DNA from: Molanna angustata | Taxonomy: Eukaryota; Arthropoda; Insecta; Trichoptera; Molannidae | Assembly (NCBI GenBank): GCA_963576475.1 | Contig: OY754969.1 | Span: 27,682,388-27,746,387 of the forward strand | Reading direction: 5' to 3' | DNA length: 64,000 nucleotides | Part shown: in pieces, positions 55,760-64,000 of the stretch | Numbering within the stretch: the first letter of the stretch is position 1 | How the letters are laid out: each line of letters starts with the position of its first letter | The notes under the pieces: generated by a model | What the model was told of the DNA's origin: nothing | Seen by the model: the letters and a program-made list of their open reading frames with translations, nothing else | The model's database searches: none | Made by a program: the position numbers and the translations under genes

Positions 55760-56872
55760 CTTTAAACAAGCGTATGACAGTATAAGTCGGGAAAAGTTCT
55801 ACGAAATATTACTTGCTTTTAAAATTCCAACGAAGCTTGTAAGATTAGTGAAAACAACAATGAGTAGTACGAAATGCAAAGTCAAGATAGAGGGTGAGAT
55901 GACTGAGGGGTTCTTAGTATCTCAAGGTCTTAAGCAGGGCGATGGCTTGGCACCCACACTCTTCAATCTAGCCCTAGAGTATGTCATTAGGAAAACATCC
56001 GTAGACACCAGCTCCACTATACACTATAAGAGTAGCCAAATAGTGGGTTATGCGGATGACCTTAATATTATGGGCAGATCCCTCGCAGCTATTCGAGAAG
56101 TCTTTGAGCCACTTGAAACGGCAGCAGCAGAAGTAGGTCTGCAGATCAATAAAAATAAAACAAAAGCAATGAAACAGACCAGAAGCGCAAACCGTTGGCA
56201 AGGAAACACAATACATTTGAAAGACAATTATGACTTTGAAACTGTTGAAGACTTTAAATACCTGGGTTCCACAATCAACAAAGATAATGAGGACACAACA
56301 GAAATAAAAAACAGAATAACAACAGGTAACGGAGCATTCTTCTCTCTTCTACCGGTGTTCAAATCAAGAAGTGTCCATAGAAAAACGAAAATCACGCTGT
56401 ATAAAACCATTATTAGAACAGTTGTAACATATGGATGTGAAGCATGGACACTTACAGCCAAATCTGCTGAAATACTGGACACGTTTGAGAGACGAGTGCT
56501 TCGTAGAATCCTAGGACCTGTGCCTGATGGTAACGCCTGGAGGATTAGATACAATAATGAGCTGTATGCTATCTACAAAACTTCCAGGCTCTCTGTGCAT
56601 GTCAGATTGAGCAGATTGAGATGGGCCGGACATGTACAGAGAATGCCACCACAGCGAATACCAAAGAAAGTTCTGTGTGGACATCCAGGTGGAAGACGAA
56701 AGGTTGGAAGACCGCGGCTGCGATGGGAGGACGAAGTTGGAAGGGATGCTTCCCAACTACTGCAAGTGCCGGGCAGTTGGAAAGTTGCTGCAGAAGATAG
56801 GAGAAGCTGGAGGCGAAGACTGACGGAGGCCAAGGCTCGATATGGGCTGTAGCGCCATTGAAGAAGAAGAAG
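55760..56872 (+). mobile_element. 5'-truncated RTE-type LINE with 11-bp target-site duplication
   Basis: attaggtatta flanks both ends (55749-55759 and 56873-56883). The insert starts inside the reverse transcriptase and ends with a (GAA)n tail. The ORF it carries is intact. Confidence 0.88.
55761..56852 (+). CDS. partial LINE reverse transcriptase
   Basis: The frame is open from the truncation point: FKQAYDSISREKFYEI (RT motif A region), then GLKQGDGLAPTLFNLALEYV, VGYADDLNIMG (catalytic YADD), FKYLGSTINKDNEDTTEIKN, VTYGCEAWTLT and the C-terminal RLRWAGHVQRMP and KVGRPRLRWEDEV. The first in-frame ATG is at 55848. The endonuclease and RT palm start are missing, so no full enzyme is made. This is a different LINE family from 48-51 kb. 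Confidence 0.88.
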   Translation, partial: FKQAYDSISREKFYEILLAFKIPTKLVRLVKTTMSSTKCKVKIEGEMTEGFLVSQGLKQGDGLAPTLFNLALEYVIRKTSVDTSSTIHYKSSQIVGYADDLNIMGRSLAAIREVFEPLETAAAEVGLQINKNKTKAMKQTRSANRWQGNTIHLKDNYDFETVEDFKYLGSTINKDNEDTTEIKNRITTGNGAFFSLLPVFKSRSVHRKTKITLYKTIIRTVVTYGCEAWTLTAKSAEILDTFERRVLRRILGPVPDGNAWRIRYNNELYAIYKTSRLSVHVRLSRLRWAGHVQRMPPQRIPKKVLCGHPGGRRKVGRPRLRWEDEVGRDASQLLQVPGSWKVAAEDRRSWRRRLTEAKARYGL

Positions 56873-56896
56873 ATTAGGTATTAAAAAAAATTCAAA

Positions 56897-57130
56897 TTTA
56901 TTTATTTATTTATTTAATATTGCTTCTCGGGCAACTAACAGGTACTATGTCAAATATTAATTTAACACGCACCCAATAACAAGTTGCCACATTCTGGAGA
57001 CTTATGATATTAATCGTCTCACAGATCCAGACTGAAAACACAATTAAAAACTGTGTCTCCACCGGGAATCGAACCCGGGACCTTTGGATCAGCAGTCAGT
57101 TACCTAACCAACTGAGCCATGAAGGCCGAC
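56897..57130 (-). repeat. SINE family B copy, complete
   Basis: Inverted: (ATTT)n tail at 56897-56917, cttctcgggcaactaacagg, cacgcacccaataacaagtt, gtctcacagatccagactga, B box gggaatcgaacccgggacct and A box aactgagccatgaaggcc. Confidence 0.85.
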
Positions 57131-57654
57131 AAAATTGTTTTATAACCTTGACAGTTTTTCTCCTTATATACTTAAAACTACATCAATAGTAAAATATCAA
57201 ATGTTTTATTGAATAAAATATATTTTTGAACATAATATTTATTTATTTTTTACAGAACATTCAGTTCGGCTTACTAGGGCATAATCGACTACTCTTGTCA
57301 GCCTAGTTGAACGAAATTATTGTCAGAATATTTGATTTTTAAAACCCTAAGATGGAATCTTCTAAAATATAAATGGAGTCAAAATTATCAAAAAACTTTA
57401 TAACTATTGAGTGGTTTGCGAAAAATATCACGTTTCACGTAAATGGAATAAATATTCACCGAGAATTGAACCTTTGAACTCTAATTAATATTCTTTTCCA
57501 TTTAATTTTAATGGCATATGGCCGATGCAGGTGATACATTTTGCGATAGTGCAATGATGCAATCTTGAGCGAATAATAGCTTCAAAGTCTGGAATAAGGA
57601 TACTTATCCTAAAAAAACTGTACCTTGTCAGGTCCTTCCAACGTTGGCCATCAT

Positions 57655-57822
57655 TAGGGGGGCAAGTCTATTCAACCAGCGGAATCAAAACCTTCCATTT
57701 TACCCATATCATGGAAATAATTATCATATGGAGTTCTCTAACATCTTAAGATATTATAGAACTCCATATGATTATTATATCCATGATATGGGTAATCAGA
57801 CCAGACTTGCCCCCCCTGGGTT
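57655..57822. mobile_element. hairpin element with ggggggcaagtct ends
   Basis: Outer arms ggggggcaagtct (57657) and agacttgcccccc (57804) are inverted. Inner arms tacccatatcatgga / tccatgatatgggta and atcatatggagttct / agaactccatatgat are inverted around a 20-base loop. A 31-base stretch on the left side is unpaired. Confidence 0.75.
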
Positions 57823-58129
57823 CGCAAACTTTACACTCCACCCATTGTGAACGTTATGGAATTATAGTCCTGTCTACCCCCGAGACAGTTGCTGTTCAAA
57901 CAACACAAGGATTCAATATTGGGCATAGGAGGTTTTGCGCAATCCTTTCCATTTGGAAATTTTATAGGACGACTGTCTTGTTCATTGTTCATACTCGAAG
58001 TGGCTGCTCTTCTTACAACACATGGACTACAACCATGCATATTTCATATCACACCTAGACCTTAGAATACACCACAATTCAAAATACCAAAGTCGGATGA
58101 GTTGTTGAAGTTCTCATTGAACGCGAAGA

Positions 58130-58670
58130 TTTTCAACGTAAAAAATAATAAAAAATATTATAAATCATACAACTACGTAAATAATATATTGAGACATATA
58201 ATTTATTTCTAAAGTGTGATCAAATGCGAATACATAATACCGAACTTATTCCGAACCTCAAATAACAAAGGTGTTGATTACATTTCTCTTGCAACAAATT
58301 TCCATTTAATTTAAAAAGCGACTCGCGTGAGCGAGTCGCTACATGAATCGAAGAGAAATTAGTTTTTTTTTTTTTTTTAAAGTTTATTTGGCAGAACTAT
58401 TATTTATAGGTATAGTTTCCTGCCATTTACAAGTATATTATTGTAGTATATACAGTTGATGAGCCACGTCGTGTGGTGGCACACACACACACAAGCAGAT
58501 TTGTAACAATAACACAAAATTATTAGGATATCAGTGGCGGAGAGTGAAAATATAATTTAAGCAAAGAATTAAATAAATGATATCTAAACCGAACAATGTT
58601 ACCAATTATAAAATAAAATAAGATTTGTTAAAGTAAAAATCCCTTATTGGACAAACGAAAGAACACACAA

Positions 58671-58711
<41 letters not shown>

Positions 58712-59218
58712 TATTTTTTTTTTTCAACTAAAATTAAGAACGAAAAGAAAAGAAAAAAAAATATACCAATTTCGGTATTCGTTCTCGATCTGCAAATGAA
58801 TAGAGAAACTATTAACTAAAAAAAAAAAAAAAAATATAAAAAACAAAAAAATAAAAATGAATATTAGGAAGATGAAACGAGATAGAGAGACACATCCCTC
58901 TACCTGCGCCTATCTAGATTTTTATATTAGAAATTAGTTACAGAAAAAATTTTAACAACTCCTTTGTTTTGAGGTGAGGAACACCTAAGTTTATTATATA
59001 TTCGCATTTGATATCATTTACACAAATAAATAATATTTATCAACATATTATTTACGTAGTTGCGTTATTTTTAATACCTACTACTTATAATTTTTTATGT
59101 TTAGATTTTGATAATTTGAGCTGTGGTGTGTTCTGTGGAAGATACTTATTTATTTATTTATTTATTTTAAAATGGATTTTCACTTTGTTAACACAAAAAC
59201 TCTAGAATCATTAAAAAA
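58130..59218. other. AT-rich stretch without gene
   Basis: Poly(A)/(T) runs, an (AT)n tract at 58679-58709 and a short (CA)n run at 58482-58493. ctcgcgtgagcgag at about 58323 is a short palindrome. Nothing coding was seen. Confidence 0.5.
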
Positions 59219-59774
59219 ACGAGTGGGTTGTGGCCAACGCTAAACTCCTCACTATAAAGTATTCAAATTTTGTATAGCAAAATTTCAGCATATTCATAAA
59301 AAGAGTTTGTTAAATTATTTTTTATTTAAATATTTTATTTTGAAAACTTGATAACTCTTCAATGCCATTTTATGAAAGTGATGTGCCTTTTTATGAATTT
59401 GGAAATAAAAATTTCAAATTTTAATTTTCCTGAGCTTGGGGTCACTTTGAGATATTTGACAGTTAAAAAAATTGAGAAGCACTATCCAGGTATCTTTCAA
59501 AATCTAATGGGGTCTAAGCGAGTATTAGATATATAAATTTGCAAAATTTGAATTGAATCGAATGAATACTTTAGTCTATAATCGATCAAGTAAAATGAAC
59601 ACGCCGTACATAGCACACTGCACACAGCTCATAGCACACACACAGATACATTGTGATGTAACTTTCAGAATACAATCTCAGCATGATACTAGTTGACAAT
59701 CTGCAAAAAAAAATAGCCTTAAAAATTGCGAAATCATAATTCCTCACTATATCCCCTTGGGTAAGTGAGGAGTA
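59219..59774 (+). repeat. family D repeat, fullest copy
   Basis: From acgagtgggttgtggccaac with aactcctcact to cccttgggtaagtgaggagt. The sub-terminal ctcctcact and agtgaggag are inverted, suggesting a non-autonomous DNA element. A 62-codon frame inside has no recognisable domain. Copies: 17937 (-), 5747 (+). Confidence 0.68.
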
Positions 59775-60122
59775 AAAATGAAAGAGCTATTTATTTATTT
59801 ATTTGGTTTATTTGGGACAATAACAGCATTATTAACTAATATGAATATAAAACAATGAGTAATATTGAGTAATAATGAGTATAAAGCTATTGATTCTTAT
59901 ATCAGCCTACAAAGTTTGCAGTATCTATATAAGAAATATAATAGTTATTGATTTTTGAGACGAAAATGACCATTTTTGTCCACTGTGAGGCGCTTGGTTT
60001 TTTCTACCTACCCTTTGTAGGACTCTTGGTGTTTGTTTACATATAAAATAATCAATGAAAGAGACGGACAATGTATGATTGTGTGTGCAAGATACAACGT
60101 TATTTATTTTCAATGAAGCAGA

Positions 60123-60130
60123 CACCTGAC
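60123..60130. repeat. 8-bp target-site duplication, left
   Basis: cacctgac, repeated at 61338-61345. Confidence 0.8.
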
Positions 60131-61337
60131 CAGGGCAGGCGCAAGCAGGTCGGCCGCCCGTGTGCAAATGTGATACGGCCGCCCCCCCTTCCATCTTTTT
60201 TTAAATTAAAAAAAAAAATGAATTTTATTTATTCGTATTTAAAAATTACTTACTTATTAAAACTATTTTTAATTATAATTTATGATTATTTTAAACACGT
60301 TAAACACTTTTTTACTAATTTTCATAATTTAAAACACTTTATTTTAAAAATTATTATAATATTCAGCTTTTATATATATAATGTTATAAAATTAATAGAA
60401 GTTTAATAAGAAAATTAAGATGTCATCAGAATATTTGTATATGAAATACATAATATCATCATAATATGACATTTTGAAATATTGTATTTATTGAAATTGG
60501 CCATCAGAAAATATCAGTCATATTTCAATTTTTTAATATATAAAGAAGTGTGTTAAAAATTATGAAACTAGTAAAAAATGGTCAAATATTCAAAATAGTA
60601 AGAAAATAATAAGTGAAAAAATTATAAAATTCCTATAAGAAATTAAACGTTTTTAATAATATTTTTTAAATTTACACATTTAGGTTGCATCTTTTTTATT
60701 TTTATTATAAAATTATATTTATTCTCTATTTTTAAATTTAAAATATTAAAATAAATAAAAAGAACCAATAAAAAATTAAGTAAAAATAAATAAATAAGGT
60801 CAGGCTGTAAGTAATTAAAAGTCATCTTCGTTTCATTTAACATTGTTAAAAGAACCTTTTTGTATATTTTTTTCTTTTAAATTAGTATTTTGTCGAACAG
60901 GACGTTGCAATAAATCTTATAACCCTGAACAATAGCGTTTAGAAAAGATGGGAATGTTGTTCTTGGAAATTTTTTTTTTTTAAGATATTTATTTTTTAAT
61001 AAAAAGTATTACATTTTTATTTTCCCGCCAAACTGCAAAGCAGTTTTTTGGCAGAGCAGATTCTCTCTTTCACATAATATTATAAATTCACATATAATTA
61101 TTTCAATAAACTTATCTCAAATATTGAATAAACAGAGACTAATCAAAAATTTGAAAGAAAAAAAAATAAAATTTGAAAGTTGTCATTTTTACGTTGCATC
61201 TCTCTTCCGAATGTCATAAACTAAAGTGGAAGCAATAAATTTTATTTATAGTCTGTCATGGCCGCCCCTAAAAAATCATTTAGGGGCGGCCGCCCGTGTT
61301 CTTTGAACAATTAGTACATATGGAAGGTCCGGCCCTG
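60131..61337. mobile_element. non-autonomous hAT-type element
   Basis: Starts cagggcaggcgcaag and ends gaaggtccggccctg, so the outermost cagggc/gccctg is inverted. Both sides have ggccgcccgtgt near the end. The exact 8-bp duplication is the hAT hallmark. The interior is about 80% AT with no transposase frame. Confidence 0.78.
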
Positions 61338-61345
61338 CACCTGAC
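61338..61345. repeat. 8-bp target-site duplication, right
   Basis: cacctgac, identical to 60123-60130. Confidence 0.8.
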
Positions 61346-62128
61346 ATAACCTTGATTGAGCCAAAATGATTTTATATGTGATAACCTCCCTAGGACAAAT
61401 ACTAGAATCCAACTGTAAAAAAGGATCCAAAAAATACGGTATTAATAAGACTGTTATTTATATCTTAATCCGAATTGTCATAACGTTGGGTCAGTTCTTC
61501 TAATCCTTTTTAGACATTAGGCAATTATTTAAAGGCGGGTTTCAAAATATCATTAATATTAAGTGACAGTATAAAGTTGTTTGGAACAGCATTCCAAACT
61601 GTTAAGTACACTAAATTAAAATAATAATTCTCGAAATAATATCAGAAATGTTATCAGAAGGTGGGCTGTTAGTGCTGTTACTTCAATTAGTTTTACTTAC
61701 TTTAACACTTCTAAAAGTTTTACAGCAAACGATTTTAGGATTCAAAACAAAACCCTCCTATCTCGAATCGCAAACCTTTAATTGGTTTGAATTTGCGTTG
61801 TCGTTTTAAAACAAAACATTAAATTGCGAGAAATTTAGGTTATATAAATAGTAGGTAAGATTTTGATACCAACACATATTTGAAAACAGCTAAGGATAAA
61901 ATGTTTCGTAGCTACGTTTGATTCACATTTTAATCAATTTTATTTACAAAATCTTGTTTTAAACTACTATTGAGTTATTTGATTCAATATATTTAATTAT
62001 ATAAATAAACTCACTTGCTCTTTTTAAACAAAGTGAACTGTTATTGGTTAAATTGGGCAAAGCTGATATTTTCATAGATTTTATAGATTTTTTTTATTAA
62101 AAACAAATAAGAATGAAAACCATTCTTA
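61346..62128. other. AT-rich stretch without gene
   Basis: No coding frame, RNA gene or repeat was recognised. Confidence 0.45.
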
Positions 62129-62592
62129 AGTGCACTTTACACGGACATTATTTTCAACGCGGCCCGGTTTTCAACGCTTAAAACAGTATCCAAGATAGAG
62201 GTTACTCCGAGCATAATCTTTACAGTACCTACCTACTTTACACAGTTTACACAATTATATGTGCAAATGTTTAATAATAATACAAATAAATGTATATCGA
62301 AAAATTATATAATAAATGTTTAATATAATATAAATGTAAATCAAATAATTCGATACTTTCCAAATAAACAAAATACATCGCGAGTGAATGTCACACGCAA
62401 AAGTCAACGCAAACGGCAGCCATGTTGACTCGTCGGTAACGACGACAGCGAAGAATTTTACAGATTTCTGTTTTACCAAAAAGGATGAAAATCGCCTTGA
62501 AAATAGAACACGTTCTATTTTTTGCCCGTCGCGTTGAAAGCCCCGTCGAAAACCTGAAACCCGTTGAAAACAGCATCCGTGTAAAGTAGACT
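62129..62592. mobile_element. inverted-repeat element with ctttacacgga ends
   Basis: Left end gtgcactttacacggac and right end atccgtgtaaagtagac are inverted, continuing inward as ttttcaacgc / cgttgaaaac for about 45 bp with mismatches. A 127-codon minus frame crosses it but follows no known domain. The duplication at the borders is unclear. Confidence 0.65.
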
Positions 62593-63084
62593 TTAGTTGA
62601 TTTTCCTTATGAGTTACGGATTGACCATCAAGTGCCACATATTTCTAACCTTGCATACATCTACCGCTTTGTTTCAACGTTTCAACGCTTACATTCAACG
62701 TCATTTCAACGTCTCATAGACATAGGTATCTATGCATGATCGTCCAATATTCATTCTTGTTACATTTGTCTCTTACAAGACGTTATCCATGTGATTATGC
62801 CAACATTACGAATTTGGGCGATTTGCTTTTCTGTCGACCTCTTAAACCTGCATTTGATATTTTCATCCTAAATTCATCCCAAAATACTAAAATATATAAG
62901 CCTGATTGCAACATCCCGCTTAAGATCATTCCATTCTTTTGCTGATGTGTAGTTATAGGAATAATAGGAAGTAAAAGAGGAAGAAGAATATAAAATAATT
63001 AATAATTAAATTTCCAGAATAAATAGGAAAAAACTATTTATTTATTTATACATCTTCTTGTAAATAATATAAACAAATATAATT
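62593..63084. other. AT-rich stretch without gene
   Basis: Three to four copies of ttcaacg at 62674-62712 echo the neighbouring element. No gene was seen. Confidence 0.45.
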
Positions 63085-63135
63085 GTACACTGGCGGGCTT
63101 ATTGCCATTAGGCAATTTCTTCCAACCAACCAGAT
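63085..63135 (-). repeat. SINE family C tail fragment
   Basis: gtacactggcgggcttattg, ccattaggcaatttcttcca and accaacca, the inverse of the 10560-10605 segment. Confidence 0.5.
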
Positions 63136-63853
63136 TACAAAGTATGACAACATTGTGTATGTACAACAGCAAATAAAAAAGAGTAAATGAAATCAAATAA
63201 AATACGTATACATAACACTTTAATACTATTAAACAAAAAAAATTATAATTCATAAAATAAAAAAATACATATATGTATGAAAATATCACAATTTATATTA
63301 ATTAAATTGTATTATATTATTTATAATTAGAATTTTTAGATATCAAATTTGTTATATAGTAAAATATTATTCTTATCTTCATCATAACAATCGTCCAATT
63401 TTCCATAAACTTTCTTGTTTCCTATATATATTTTTAAAAAAGTATTCTAAAAAATTTATTAAATTAAGTTAATTTAAAGTTAATTTAAATTACTCGAATA
63501 AATATAATTTTAAATCATTTTTTTCATATTTATTTTCATTTTACATAAATAAACATAAATACATTTTCAAAAACTAATAACACAATTACTTAACAAATTC
63601 TACATTGAATTATACAAAAAAATTATAAAATGCTAACAAATAAGTAATTTTATCTCTTTGACGCACAATTTTCGAAGTATAAATTATACTATTTAAAACT
63701 AAATTCATTACATTATCTACATACAGTGATGTTTTTATAAATAAAAATTCAAGAAATGTTTTTTATACTTCAAATTTGTATTGTTTTTTTTTATTGAATT
63801 ATTTCAATATCATTCAATTAAATATAAAAACGAGAAGTTGGGTTAAATAAATA

Positions 63854-64000
63854 TTATAATGAAGGGGGTGTCAAATAAAATCCTTGTCCTGCGAGGAAAA
63901 ACTGTTGGTTTGACGTGATTGTAGGAAAAGCGTGAAATGATATCATCATTATAGGAGAGGCTCCAGGATTGTCGGCTCCCAAAAGAACGGAAAGTCTATC
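63854..64000 (-). CDS. open frame running off the right edge, product unknown
   Basis: 48 codons open to the window end, read on the minus strand from DRLSVLLGADNPGASP through SFHAFPTITSNQQFF to GFYLTPPSL and TAA at 63854-63856. Base composition rises above the surrounding AT-rich DNA. It could be the last exon of a neighbouring gene or the end of a transposon protein. No family was recognised. Confidence 0.35.
   Translation of the reverse strand, partial: DRLSVLLGADNPGASPIMMISFHAFPTITSNQQFFLAGQGFYLTPPSL

Overview
The window is AT-rich eukaryotic DNA with intron-split genes and dense interspersed repeats. A lepidopteran (moth or butterfly) source fits best. The grounds are an insect-specific CYP4G cytochrome P450, several tRNA-headed SINE families, RTE-like LINEs with short-repeat tails, and many small inverted-repeat elements. 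The species cannot be named from the sequence.

Two genes can be reconstructed, both on the minus strand. (1) 1229-11645 holds nine coding exons of a tetratricopeptide-repeat protein whose order of motifs matches TTC29, an axonemal/sperm-flagellum protein; the joined reading frame is about 571 codons. (2) 14318-40569 holds eight coding exons of a complete CYP4G P450 (567 codons plus stop, all splice phases consistent). CYP4G enzymes are the oxidative decarbonylases that make cuticular hydrocarbons. The gene is spread over 26 kb because three introns (6.8, 10.1 and 4.5 kb) are full of transposon debris. A short open frame at 63854-64000 may be the end of a third minus-strand gene or of a repeat.

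The rest is mobile-element material. A nearly intact RTE-like LINE (48143-50898) has a 928-codon ORF and an 11-bp target-site duplication. A second LINE (55760-56872) and a small LINE fragment nested in a SINE (55240-55366) also have 11-bp duplications. A non-autonomous hAT-type element (60131-61337) has an exact 8-bp duplication. There are further small inverted-repeat elements, three SINE families, two tandem satellites and long (AT)n and (CA)n tracts.

The most unusual signal is hammerhead-ribozyme-like motifs (CTGANGA - hairpin - GAAA - self-complementary helix III) in three unrelated repeat settings. One is in each arm of a perfect 524-bp inverted repeat (12634-13706), one in each arm of a second palindrome (34500-34772), and one just after a LINE C-terminal fragment (51716-51753). 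This resembles the hammerhead motifs known from Penelope-like elements. All three carry one extra base before helix II, so catalytic activity is uncertain.

From 40.6 kb to the right end no host gene was found apart from the open frame at the edge.
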